A program made the translations under genes and the position numbers. This document shows, in pieces, positions 24,316-32,775 of a stretch of DNA of 48,401 nt. The stretch comes from Clostridium sp. (lineage in GTDB: Bacteria; Bacillota; Clostridia; Clostridiales; Clostridiaceae). Below the pieces are notes generated by a model. The model saw only the letters and a program-made list of their open reading frames with translations. It was not told the origin of the DNA and searched no databases. Within the stretch, counting starts at the first letter, position 1, and every line of letters begins with the position of its first letter. The DNA lies in contig NZ_JAHAIF010000019.1 in NCBI RefSeq assembly GCF_018372875.1, positions 1 through 48,401 of the forward strand, written 5' to 3'.

Positions 24316-26238
24316 ATGAACTTCAAAGAATTTATAGAAAGCGATAGAGAGGCTAGAAACAAGCAGAAATTTGAAGGGAACTTTTTGGATTATCTTGAAA
24401 TTGTAAAGTCAAATCCTGATATTGCTAAACTAGCTCATAAAAGAATGCATGACATTATAGTAGGCAAAGGGGTTGAATTACTAAAAGCTGAGGAAAATCC
24501 CAGGGTTAAAAAGATATATGGTAATGAAACTATAAGAAAATATGATTTTTTTAAGAATGATTTTTATGGAATAGACAAGGTTATTATGAAACTTGTTAAT
24601 TACTTCAATTCTGCATCTATGAAGGGAGAAGAATCTAGGCAAGTTCTTTATTTAGTTGGACCTGTTGGAGCTGGAAAGTCGTCTTTAGTTGAAAGCTTAA
24701 AGAAGGCATTGGAAGAAGCTGATCCTATATATGCTCTTAAGGGATGTCCGATGCATGAAGAACCACTACATTTAATTCCTAAACATTTAAGACCCAAATT
24801 TGAAGAACTATTAGGAGTACAAATAGAAGGAGATTTATGTCCTGTATGTAGATATAGGTTAATGCATGATTACAATGGAAAGTATGAAGAGTTTCCTGTG
24901 GAAACAAAGACTTTCTCAATAAGATCAAGAAAGGGTATTGGAGTAGTACCACCAGTAGATCCTAACAATCAAGATACATCTATATTAACAGGTTCAATAG
25001 ATATTTCTAAAATGGATATGTATCCTGAGGATGATCCAAGAATTTTTTCCTTAAATGGTGCTTTTAATGTTGGTAATAGAGGGCTTGTTGAGTTTATAGA
25101 GGTATTTAAAAATGATGTCGAATATCTTCATACAATAATTACTGCAACTCAAGAAAAATCTGTGCCATCTCCAGGAAAAGGATCAATGATTTATTTTGAT
25201 GGACTTATAATTGCTCACTCAAATGAAGCGGAATGGAATAAATTTAAATCAGACCATACCAACGAAGCTATTTTAGATAGAATAGTAAAAATAGAGGTTC
25301 CATATTGCTTAGAGTTAGATGAGGAAATGAAGATTTATCAAAAGATAATTAGAAAGAGTAACTTTAAAGCACATATAGCTCCACATACAATTGAGGTTGC
25401 TGCTATGTTTGCAATTCTTTCAAGACTTTCTCCATCCACTAAAGTTGATCCTATGACAAAGTTAAAAATCTATAATGGTGAAGAAATTGTAGAGAAGGGA
25501 ACAACTAAGAGAATAGATATTATGGAGCTTAGAGAAGAATCAGGAACTTATGAGGGCATGAAGGGAATATCAACTAGGTTTATTATAAAAGCAATAGATA
25601 ATGCATTATCAAACTCAGAGTGTGACTGTATCAATCCATTAAGCATAATGGAGAGCATAATAAAATCAATTAAGGAAATGGATATTGGAGCTGATGATAA
25701 GAAGAAATATCTAGGGTTTATACAAGACACTATTAGAAAAGAATATAACAAGATGTTAGAGAAGGAAATTACAAAGGCCTTTATTCATTCATTTAGAGAA
25801 CAGGCTGAAAGTCTTTTTAATAATTATATAGATAATGCAGAAGCTTTTGTTAATAAGAGCAAAATAAAAGATACTTCTACTGGTGAAGAGTTAAATCCAG
25901 ATGAAGAGTTTATGAGAAATATTGAAGAGCAAATAGGGGTTTCTGAATCTTCTAGTAAGGGATTTAGGGCGGATGTAACCTCATATATGTTCTATTTAGT
26001 AAGAAGTGGAGCAAAGATAGATTATACATCCTATGAACCATTAAAAGAGGCTATAGAAAAGAAACTTATAGCATCAGTAAAGGACCTTTCAAGAATAATA
26101 ACTAAATCTAGGGTAAGAGATAAGGAACAAGCAGAAAAGTACAATGCAATGGTAGAGGAAATGAAAAATAATGGATATTGTATGCATTGTTGTGATGTTA
26201 TCTTAAAGTATGCTGCAAATAATTTGTGGAAGGATTGA
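24316..26238 (+). CDS. prkA: PrkA family serine protein kinase
   Basis: This 640-aa cytoplasmic protein has an N-terminal AAA-like domain with Walker A GPVGAGKSS (115-123) and a C-terminal PrkA kinase-like domain. A zinc-type pair CPVCRYRLMH lies in between. Orthologues are B. subtilis PrkA and E. coli YeaG, linked to sporulation and stress adaptation. AAGGAGGG selects the ATG at 24316 over an in-frame GTG two codons earlier. It heads the prkA-yhbH-spoVR operon; the next gene starts 6 nt after its stop. I see no convincing sporulation promoter; the repeat element occupies the expected region. Confidence 0.93.
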   Translation: MNFKEFIESDREARNKQKFEGNFLDYLEIVKSNPDIAKLAHKRMHDIIVGKGVELLKAEENPRVKKIYGNETIRKYDFFKNDFYGIDKVIMKLVNYFNSASMKGEESRQVLYLVGPVGAGKSSLVESLKKALEEADPIYALKGCPMHEEPLHLIPKHLRPKFEELLGVQIEGDLCPVCRYRLMHDYNGKYEEFPVETKTFSIRSRKGIGVVPPVDPNNQDTSILTGSIDISKMDMYPEDDPRIFSLNGAFNVGNRGLVEFIEVFKNDVEYLHTIITATQEKSVPSPGKGSMIYFDGLIIAHSNEAEWNKFKSDHTNEAILDRIVKIEVPYCLELDEEMKIYQKIIRKSNFKAHIAPHTIEVAAMFAILSRLSPSTKVDPMTKLKIYNGEEIVEKGTTKRIDIMELREESGTYEGMKGISTRFIIKAIDNALSNSECDCINPLSIMESIIKSIKEMDIGADDKKKYLGFIQDTIRKEYNKMLEKEITKAFIHSFREQAESLFNNYIDNAEAFVNKSKIKDTSTGEELNPDEEFMRNIEEQIGVSESSSKGFRADVTSYMFYLVRSGAKIDYTSYEPLKEAIEKKLIASVKDLSRIITKSRVRDKEQAEKYNAMVEEMKNNGYCMHCCDVILKYAANNLWKD

Positions 26239-26244
26239 AACTAG

Positions 26245-27417
26245 ATGGCAATCTTTAGAGATAATAGTGAGAATGCAGTAGAACACGATAGGTCCATAGA
26301 AGATAGAAGAAGACATAGGCAGCTAGTAGAAAAGTCTATAAAAGAAAACTTAGGGGATATTTTATCAGAAGAAAGTATTATAGGGGAAGGTAAGAATAAA
26401 AAGTTTAAGATTCCAATTAGAGGGATAAAAGAATATCAATTTGTTTATGGAAAGAACTCAAAGGGGGTAGCCTCTGGTACGGGGGAAGAAAAAAGAGGCG
26501 ATAAAATAGGTGGTGGCAAACCACAAGGAGCAAATGGAAAAGGTGGAGCAGGAAATAGAGAAGGAGAAGACATATATGAAACGGAAATAACATTAGAGGA
26601 ACTTCTAGATTATATTATTGAAGACCTAGATTTGCCAAATTTAGATAAGAAAAAATATTCTGAGATTGTTACTGAAAGTTCAGGTAAAAAGAAGGGGTAT
26701 CAGAGATATGGAATTAATCCGCGTTTAGCAAAAAAGAAGACTGTTATGTCTAAAATTGCTAGAAAGCAGGGGAAAAAGAGAGCATTAGCAGAAGAGGGAA
26801 TAGAAACAGAGATAGAAAGATTTCCTTTTAGAGAAGAGGATTTAAGGTATTACAGAGTAAAGAAAAAGCCTAAAAGAGAAAGTAATGCAGTTATGATATT
26901 TATCATGGATGTATCAGGATCCATGGATAGTACTAAAAAATATTTAGCTAGATCTTTTTTCTTTGTATTATCTAAATTCTTAAGACGTAAGTACAATAAT
27001 ATTGCTTTTGAATTTATTTCTCATACAACTGTAGCAAAGAGGGTAGATGAATATGAGTTTTTCCACAAAGCAGAATCTGGTGGAACCTATATATCTAGTG
27101 GGGTAAGACTGGCTTTAGATTTAATAAAAGAAAAATATCCACCAGAGGTGTGGAACATTTATCCTGTTTATGCGTCAGATGGGGATAACTGGACAGAAGA
27201 TAATGAAAGAGCAATGAAAGCCGTAAAAGAATTATGTTCAGTAAGTAATATGTTTGGATATGCAGAACTATTACCTTCTACCTACTCTACAACTATGTAT
27301 TATAGGTTTTTAAAAGAAATAAATGAAGAAAATTTTATACCTGTAATAGTTAAAGAAAAAAAAGACTTATGGGAGGCATTAAAGTTAATGCTTAGTAAGG
27401 AATTAAAGGAGGAGTAG
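26245..27417 (+). CDS. yhbH: YhbH/YeaH family (DUF444) protein
   Basis: This 390-aa protein has a basic, glycine-rich N-terminal region ([16 protein letters not shown] near 90-105) and a C-terminal von Willebrand A-like domain with the metal-site motif FIMDVSGSM and SGGTYISSG. It is always paired with PrkA and SpoVR. In B. subtilis it is a sporulation protein; in E. coli (YeaH) it belongs to a stress operon. Its biochemical role is unknown. GGAAGGA lies upstream at the end of prkA. Confidence 0.92.
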   Translation: MAIFRDNSENAVEHDRSIEDRRRHRQLVEKSIKENLGDILSEESIIGEGKNKKFKIPIRGIKEYQFVYGKNSKGVASGTGEEKRGDKIGGGKPQGANGKGGAGNREGEDIYETEITLEELLDYIIEDLDLPNLDKKKYSEIVTESSGKKKGYQRYGINPRLAKKKTVMSKIARKQGKKRALAEEGIETEIERFPFREEDLRYYRVKKKPKRESNAVMIFIMDVSGSMDSTKKYLARSFFFVLSKFLRRKYNNIAFEFISHTTVAKRVDEYEFFHKAESGGTYISSGVRLALDLIKEKYPPEVWNIYPVYASDGDNWTEDNERAMKAVKELCSVSNMFGYAELLPSTYSTTMYYRFLKEINEENFIPVIVKEKKDLWEALKLMLSKELKEE

Positions 27418-27419
27418 GG

Positions 27420-28802
27420 TTGGAGTATGTTTTAAAAGATTTAATTGAATGGAATGAGGTTATAGAAAGTAAGGCCAAGGAGCTTGGCTTAAATTTCTAT
27501 CCTCAAGAATTTGAAATTATAGGGTTTAATGAAATGTTAGGATATGAGGCATATGTAGGTATGCCTTCTAGGTATCCTCATTGGAGTTTTGGTAAGTCTT
27601 ATGAAAAGAATAAAACACTATATTCCTTTGATTTAACAGGATTGCCATATGAAATGGTAATTAACTCTAATCCCTGCTTAGCATACTTAATGAGAGAAAA
27701 CACTCTTCCTTTACAAATACTAACTATGGCACATGTATATGGTCATAATGACTTTTTTAAAAATAATAGACTTTTTAAAGAGGGAACTAGAGCTAAATTA
27801 GCATTAGAAATGTTTAAGCTTGATGGAGAAATTATTAGAGAATATATTAACGCTCCAGGAATAGGGTATGAAAAAGTAGAAAGAATTTTAGATGCTGCTC
27901 ATGCAATAAGATATAACATAGGTAGAGTAATTGGAAGAAAAGAAATGACTGATGAGGAAATACGAAAAAATAGAATAGAGGATTATAAAAAGACTATTGA
28001 AAATAAAAGTATACTTGATATGGATATGGTAATAGAAGAACCTGTTTTAGATAAGATTCCTTTAGAGCCTTATGATGATGTTGTAGGGTTTATTATTAAA
28101 CATGGAAAATTAGAAGAATGGGAAAAGGATATTGTCAGAATAGTCAAAAGAGAAACTGAATATTTTATGCCACAAATAGAAACTAAGACTATGAATGAAG
28201 GTTGGGCAAGCTATTGGCATTATAATATTTTAAAGAGTTTAGATTTACCTGAGGGATTACACTTTGAGTTTTTGAAAAGGCATAATGATGTGGTTGCTCC
28301 TATGTTGGGAGGATTAAATCCATACTATGTAGGCTTTAAAATGTTTGAAGATATAGAAAGAAGGTATGGAAGAGATAAGATATTTGAAGTTAGGTCAATG
28401 GAAAGAGATGCTTCATTTATAAGAAGATATTTAACACAAGAATTATGTGAGGAGTTAAACTTGTTCCAATATAGTAAAAAAAGTTTTGATTATGTTATAG
28501 AAGAAGTATCAGATGAAGATGGTTGGAAAGAAATTAGAGATAATTTAGCTTTTACAGCTGGATTAGGATCAATCCCATATATAAGAGTGATAGATTTAAA
28601 TACAAGAGACCTTACTTTAACATTAGAGCATGTATATGATGGAAGAGAGTTAGAGGTAACTTATGCAAAAGAAACATTAAAGTATGTTCAACAGCTATGG
28701 GGATATAAGGTTAGATTGTTGACTAAAAATAAAGATAATAAGGAGTTCTATATTAATTGTGATGCGGATAAAAAGATAACAGTAACAGAGAGTAACAAAT
28801 AG
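27420..28802 (+). CDS. spoVR: SpoVR family protein
   Basis: This 460-aa protein matches SpoVR throughout: YPHWSFGKSYEK, MAHVYGHNDFFKNN with its conserved histidines, and MNEGWASYWHYNI. In B. subtilis SpoVR is needed for proper spore cortex. The start is TTG, with AAAGGAGGAG five bases upstream and the yhbH stop two bases away. It closes the three-gene operon; no terminator follows, so rubrerythrin 51 nt downstream may be co-transcribed. Confidence 0.94.
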   Translation: MEYVLKDLIEWNEVIESKAKELGLNFYPQEFEIIGFNEMLGYEAYVGMPSRYPHWSFGKSYEKNKTLYSFDLTGLPYEMVINSNPCLAYLMRENTLPLQILTMAHVYGHNDFFKNNRLFKEGTRAKLALEMFKLDGEIIREYINAPGIGYEKVERILDAAHAIRYNIGRVIGRKEMTDEEIRKNRIEDYKKTIENKSILDMDMVIEEPVLDKIPLEPYDDVVGFIIKHGKLEEWEKDIVRIVKRETEYFMPQIETKTMNEGWASYWHYNILKSLDLPEGLHFEFLKRHNDVVAPMLGGLNPYYVGFKMFEDIERRYGRDKIFEVRSMERDASFIRRYLTQELCEELNLFQYSKKSFDYVIEEVSDEDGWKEIRDNLAFTAGLGSIPYIRVIDLNTRDLTLTLEHVYDGRELEVTYAKETLKYVQQLWGYKVRLLTKNKDNKEFYINCDADKKITVTESNK

Positions 28803-28853
28803 ATAGAGAGATGAATAATTTATAGATGAGTAATAAATACTTAGGAGAATAAA

Positions 28854-29390
28854 ATGAATCTTAAAGGTAGTGAAACAGAAAAAAACCTTTATAAAACATT
28901 TGCAGGAGAATCAAGAGCAAATACAAAATACTCGCTGTATGCTGAACAGGCAAGAAAAGAAGGATATAGATGGGTAGCAGAGATATTTGAAGAAACTGCA
29001 GGAAATGAAAAAGCTCATGCTAGAGAAGTGTTAAAAAAGTATCTTTGTAAAATAAATAATACAGAAGCTAACCTTAGGGATGCTGCAAAAGGTGAAGCGC
29101 AAGAATCAAATAGAACTTATAAAGATTTTGAAAATGTAGCTAGAAAAGAAGGTTTTTATGATATCGCAGATTTTTATAAAGAGCTTCAAGAGGTGGAAGA
29201 AGCCCATGAAGAAAGATTTATAAAGTTAGCAGATAAGATAAAAGAAAACGAGATGTTTAAGAGTATAGGTCCTTCATTATGGCAATGTATGAACTGCGGT
29301 TATATACATGAAGGAACAGAAGCACCTAAAAATTGTCCTTTATGTAATTATCCAAAGTCCTACTTCAAACCTTATTGTAAAGTTAAGTAA
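28854..29390 (+). CDS. rbr: Rubrerythrin
   Basis: This 178-aa protein has a ferritin-like di-iron domain (about 1-135) with ligand motifs EsRANTKY, ETAGNEKAHA and EVEEAHEERF, and a C-terminal rubredoxin-like FeS4 domain with CMNCGY and CPLC. It reduces hydrogen peroxide in the cytoplasm of anaerobes. AGGAGAAT precedes the ATG. Position just after the sporulation operon and before an acidic protein suggests a stress or spore role for this copy. Confidence 0.95.
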   Translation: MNLKGSETEKNLYKTFAGESRANTKYSLYAEQARKEGYRWVAEIFEETAGNEKAHAREVLKKYLCKINNTEANLRDAAKGEAQESNRTYKDFENVARKEGFYDIADFYKELQEVEEAHEERFIKLADKIKENEMFKSIGPSLWQCMNCGYIHEGTEAPKNCPLCNYPKSYFKPYCKVK

Positions 29391-29407
29391 TTCCTAGGAG
29401 GAGAATG

Positions 29408-29854
29408 ATGTATTATAATTTACCCGATAAATATTTTTATCCAGTAGTAGAAAAAGATGATTTAGAATTTGAAGAGAACTTATTTAGGTCTATAGATGTA
29501 GAAGTAAGTGAGGAAGAAGAAAAAAGAGAAGTAGTTGATTCAACTGAAGGTAATGAAGTAGTTGAAGATAAAGAGGTAAATGTAGTAAGTGAAAGAGAGG
29601 AAAATGATTCTAATATAGACATAAAAGAAGAAGAGGTTATAGAAGAATCTGCAGGAGAAATGAGAGGAGAAGAAGAAACAGAGGATAACACTGAGGATAG
29701 TATTGTGGAAGAGGCAGATGAAGAATACTCTTCAAGTGAACAAGAAGCAACAAGAAGTGAAGACATAATTGAAGATGTAGAAATAGTAGAAGATAATGAA
29801 GTAGAAGTAATAGAGATTTCTGAAGAAGAAGAGGAAAAAGTTGTAGAAAGTTAA
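29408..29854 (+). CDS. Highly acidic, low-complexity protein
   Basis: I do not recognise this 148-aa protein. After a short aromatic N-terminus (MYYNLPDKYFYPVVEKDD) it is almost entirely Glu/Asp/Val/Ser, with runs such as VSEEEEKREVV and IEISEEEEEKVV, so it is probably disordered or coiled and strongly negative. Two ATGs are adjacent; the second (29408) has better spacing from AGGAGGAG. It follows rubrerythrin by 17 nt and is probably co-transcribed. Possibilities include a cation buffer or a spore-core acidic protein; none can be shown. Confidence 0.7.
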   Translation: MYYNLPDKYFYPVVEKDDLEFEENLFRSIDVEVSEEEEKREVVDSTEGNEVVEDKEVNVVSEREENDSNIDIKEEEVIEESAGEMRGEEETEDNTEDSIVEEADEEYSSSEQEATRSEDIIEDVEIVEDNEVEVIEISEEEEEKVVES

Positions 29855-29867
29855 TAGTTAAATTTAG

Positions 29868-29908
29868 AGAGGTGTTTCAAATATTATAAGTTTGAGGCAC
29901 CTCTTTAT
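29868..29908 (+). terminator. Terminator after the acidic protein gene
   Basis: A 14-bp stem with two wobbles (29868-29881 with 29891-29904) ends in CTCTTTATATAT. The T-tract is imperfect. Confidence 0.7.
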
Positions 29909-29969
29909 ATATACATTAAAATGAATTTATAGAATATATTTTAATATATAAATGTTTAGGAGTTAAATA

Positions 29970-30299
29970 ATGGGATATGATAATTTAATAAGAAGTCACT
30001 ATGAAGATTTAAATAATATGAGTACTATGTTAAGAAATTATATCGAAATATATAGACTACTAATAAGTAGTACAGTAGATTTACATTCTACATCCGTAAT
30101 AAAAAAGAGTGAAATAAAGCATGCTTTAGAAAGAATAGATGATGTTGGGGAGCTTATAGATGATTTATTAAAGACAATAAAAAAATGTGAAGGGTCTTAT
30201 GTAAAATATTGTTCACTAAAAAATGAAGTTATATCTGCTAATACACAAAAAGATAGTATATTAACAGAAATACATGATGATATAGACTACCACAATTAG
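29970..30299 (+). CDS. Small helical protein of unknown function
   Basis: I do not recognise this 109-aa protein. It is predicted to be almost all helical, with heptad-like spacing of hydrophobic residues (MLRNYIEIYRLLISSTVDL, then ALERIDDVGELIDDLLKTIKK), so a coiled coil or helical bundle is likely. There is no signal peptide and only two cysteines. TAGGAG precedes the ATG. It is flanked by terminators on both sides, so it forms its own unit. Confidence 0.65.
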   Translation: MGYDNLIRSHYEDLNNMSTMLRNYIEIYRLLISSTVDLHSTSVIKKSEIKHALERIDDVGELIDDLLKTIKKCEGSYVKYCSLKNEVISANTQKDSILTEIHDDIDYHN

Positions 30300-30314
30300 A
30301 CTTTCCTAGACGTA

Positions 30315-30347
30315 AATAAAGAATTCTGTAGAACAGAATTCTTTATT
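30315..30347. terminator. Bidirectional hairpin between convergent genes
   Basis: A 15-bp perfect inverted repeat (30315-30329 with 30333-30347) has a 3-nt loop. It lacks a long T-run on either side but separates the helical-protein gene from pssA. Confidence 0.65.
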
Positions 30348-30370
30348 AAATATTAATTAAAAATTTTAAA

Positions 30371-30892
30371 TTAAATCTTTTTAAGATGTATTTTGCTAAC
30401 CATTAAGTAAGCACCTAAAATCATAAAAATAATAGCTAAAAATACTGGTGCTTGTGCATAGTTTGCAATTAAAGCGAATGCAGCAAGGAAGCAACCTGTA
30501 ATTGTTATAGGAACACCTGTAAAAACACCATCAAAGGAAGAGGTATTATATCTTGCTAATCTATATGCGCCACAAATTGGGAAAGCAATTAAAAGGATTA
30601 TTCCTAAGATTCCCTTTGGCCCAAAAGTATTTAAATTAAATAATATATATATTAATACAGATGGAGCTACACCAAAAGATACTAAATCAGCTAATGAGTC
30701 TAGTTCTTTTCCTAAGTCGCTTGATACTTGTAGAAACCTAGCAACTCTTCCATCGTACCTATCAACTAAACCAGCTATAAGTATGAAAATACTTGCTAAA
30801 ACATATTGTTTTTCAAAAGTTGAAAGTAGTGAAAATACACCACATGACAAGTTAATGAAAGTAAATATGTTAGGAATACAGCTTTTTCTCAT
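30371..30892 (-). CDS. pssA: CDP-diacylglycerol-serine O-phosphatidyltransferase
   Basis: This 173-aa membrane enzyme makes phosphatidylserine. The CDP-alcohol phosphotransferase motif is complete: D44, DG (47-48), AR (51-52), G61, D65, D69. About five membrane segments follow. The length and IPNIFTFINLSCGVFS start fit Gram-positive PssA. It is encoded alone; no psd gene is adjacent. GGAGTG precedes the ATG on the minus strand. Confidence 0.9.
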   Translation of the reverse strand: MRKSCIPNIFTFINLSCGVFSLLSTFEKQYVLASIFILIAGLVDRYDGRVARFLQVSSDLGKELDSLADLVSFGVAPSVLIYILFNLNTFGPKGILGIILLIAFPICGAYRLARYNTSSFDGVFTGVPITITGCFLAAFALIANYAQAPVFLAIIFMILGAYLMVSKIHLKKI

Positions 30893-31035
30893 ATAATCAC
30901 TCCTAAAATTACTTTTGTTTACAATGAATAATTATATCATATAAATTAATATAATATAAGAGGAAATATACATTTAAGATAATCTTAATGTAGTTATAGT
31001 AATCTTAAATTTTTATTAACTTAAAGAGGAGTTTC

Positions 31036-31064
31036 TCGACAATATTTGGTATTGGTGATATAAT
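31036..31064 (+). promoter_or_regulatory. Sigma-A promoter of the lipid kinase gene
   Basis: TCGACA (31036-31041) and TATAAT (31059-31064) are 17 bp apart, giving a leader of about 26 nt with GCGGAGG before the start at 31097. Confidence 0.7.
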
Positions 31065-31096
31065 CCTCTGTAGTATTATTAGAGCGGAGGTATATT

Positions 31097-31975
31097 ATGA
31101 AAAAGGTTAGGTTCATATATAACCCATACTCAGGTGAAAATATTATATTACATGAATTAGATAAAGTAATGAAGTTACATCAAGAAAAAGGATATCAAGT
31201 AGTTCCATATAGAATACAAAAAGATAAGGATATTGATGAAGCTTTTGACATTATAGATAAAGATTATAAGTATGTATTAGTTGCTGGTGGTGACGGTACA
31301 GTAGACTCAGTGGTTAATGCAATGATGAACAGAGGAATTGATCTACCAATAGGAATACTACCAGTTGGTACGGCAAATGATTTTGGTAAGTTTATAGGTA
31401 TTCCTTCAGATGTTACAAAGGCATGTAATCAAATACTTGAATCTGAGCCTAAAGCGGTTGATATAGGAAAAATAAATGATAAGTACTTTATAAATGTGGC
31501 AAGTTCGGGATTATTTACAGATGTATCTCAAAAAACTGACTTAAATTTAAAAAATACAATAGGAAAACTTGCCTATTATCTTAAGGGGATAGAGGAAATT
31601 CCTAATTTTAGAAGATTAAAGGTTCACTTAAAATCTAAGGAAGTAGATTTTAATGGTGAAATGTACTTAATACTTGTTTTTAATGGACAGACAGCAGGAA
31701 ACTTTAAGTTAGCAACTAGAGCTGATGTTAATGATGGGTATCTTGATGTTATTATGATAAAGGCAGTACCAATAATAGAGATATTACCTTTATTTATAAA
31801 GATACTTAAGGGAGAACATTTAGATTCAGATAAAGTAATATATTTTAAAACAGATGATATCTTAATAGAATCAGAGGAAGATATTGTTGTTGATATTGAT
31901 GGAGAAAAGGGACCAGATTTTCCACTAAGAATTAGATGTATAAAAGGTGGAATAAAAGTTTTAGGAATAAAATAG
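31097..31975 (+). CDS. DagK/YegS family lipid kinase
   Basis: This 292-aa soluble kinase has the diacylglycerol-kinase catalytic fold: FIYNPYSGEN at the N-terminus, nucleotide loop VAGGDGTVDSVVNAM and GILPVGTANDFGKFIGIP. It probably recycles diacylglycerol to phosphatidic acid, which fits the nearby divergent pssA. The exact lipid substrate is not provable from sequence. GGAGGT precedes the ATG. The next gene, a membrane protein, follows 52 nt later without a terminator. Confidence 0.88.
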   Translation: MKKVRFIYNPYSGENIILHELDKVMKLHQEKGYQVVPYRIQKDKDIDEAFDIIDKDYKYVLVAGGDGTVDSVVNAMMNRGIDLPIGILPVGTANDFGKFIGIPSDVTKACNQILESEPKAVDIGKINDKYFINVASSGLFTDVSQKTDLNLKNTIGKLAYYLKGIEEIPNFRRLKVHLKSKEVDFNGEMYLILVFNGQTAGNFKLATRADVNDGYLDVIMIKAVPIIEILPLFIKILKGEHLDSDKVIYFKTDDILIESEEDIVVDIDGEKGPDFPLRIRCIKGGIKVLGIK

Positions 31976-32027
31976 TATATTTTTTAATAATTATAAGTAA
32001 CAGTAGAGTAAGTTAGGAGTGTTCGGA

Positions 32028-32669
32028 GTGAATTTAGCCTATTATATTTTCTTGTTACTTATAATTTTTTTGCTTATTTTCTTAATGAAAAAGAATTTGA
32101 AGGTTTCTCCAAAGAAGATAAAAGCATATATGATGGTGGTAATGAGTCTTTTTGTTTTAAGATACATAGGATTATTTTTGTTATGCATAATGAAAGATGG
32201 TAGATTTGTATATATGTTAAAGCCATTACTATTTTTAAATCATCTTGCAATACCATTAATGATTTTAGCTTTGGCGTATGTATATTTAAGATGGGATAAG
32301 TTGAGTTTTAACATCAACTACATTATTGCAGTGGTATTAGTTATATTATACGTGGCAACAATGTTTACTATGAAGGGTAAGGTTATCTTTAATCCTATTT
32401 ATGGATATATAATAAAGATATATAATGAAACAGCATTATTTTTAGGTTCATTAATGATTATAGGGAGTCTTTTAATTTATTGCATATATTTTTTAGACAA
32501 GCCTCATAATAATAAAAAAGGTATGATATATTTGATAATTGCATCATTAGTGGTGATATTAGAGAATATATTGTATTTGGGAGGATTACGATTATTTCCA
32601 TATCCAATTTTCGGTGATGGAATATTTCTTATGATAATGGGATTTGCAATAAGCACCTTTAAAAAGTGA
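32028..32669 (+). CDS. Seven-helix membrane protein of unknown function
   Basis: I do not recognise this 213-aa protein. It has seven predicted membrane helices spread over its whole length, with short loops and few conserved-looking polar residues; it resembles the sensor 7TM segments of Firmicute signalling proteins but without any attached output domain. I choose the GTG at 32028 (8 nt after AGGAG) over a GTG three codons earlier that overlaps the ribosome binding site. It is probably co-transcribed with the lipid kinase. Confidence 0.6.
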   Translation: MNLAYYIFLLLIIFLLIFLMKKNLKVSPKKIKAYMMVVMSLFVLRYIGLFLLCIMKDGRFVYMLKPLLFLNHLAIPLMILALAYVYLRWDKLSFNINYIIAVVLVILYVATMFTMKGKVIFNPIYGYIIKIYNETALFLGSLMIIGSLLIYCIYFLDKPHNNKKGMIYLIIASLVVILENILYLGGLRLFPYPIFGDGIFLMIMGFAISTFKK

Positions 32670-32691
32670 TAAATAATTAATAATTTCGCTT

Positions 32692-32724
32692 AAAACTTTG
32701 CTTTTGCAAAGTTTTTTGTTTTTA
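32692..32724 (+). terminator. Terminator after the seven-helix gene
   Basis: AAAACTTTGC (32692-32701) and GCAAAGTTTT (32706-32715) form a 10-bp stem with a 4-nt loop, followed by TTGTTTTT. Confidence 0.85.
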
Positions 32725-32732
32725 TAGAATTA

Positions 32733-32759
32733 AAGAGAAATTGCAAAGCAATTTCTCTT
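32733..32759 (-). terminator. Hairpin at the 3' end of the YgiQ gene
   Basis: A 12-bp perfect inverted repeat (32733-32744 with 32748-32759) with a 3-nt loop lies just beyond the minus-strand stop. The following minus-strand bases are only moderately T-rich. Confidence 0.65.
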
Positions 32760-32775
32760 CCTTATTAATTATTCA

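Noticed and set aside
29437..29766. 109-codon minus-strand serine-rich frame
   Set aside because: It is the complement of GAA/GAG-rich codons of the acidic protein, so the Ser-rich translation is an artefact.
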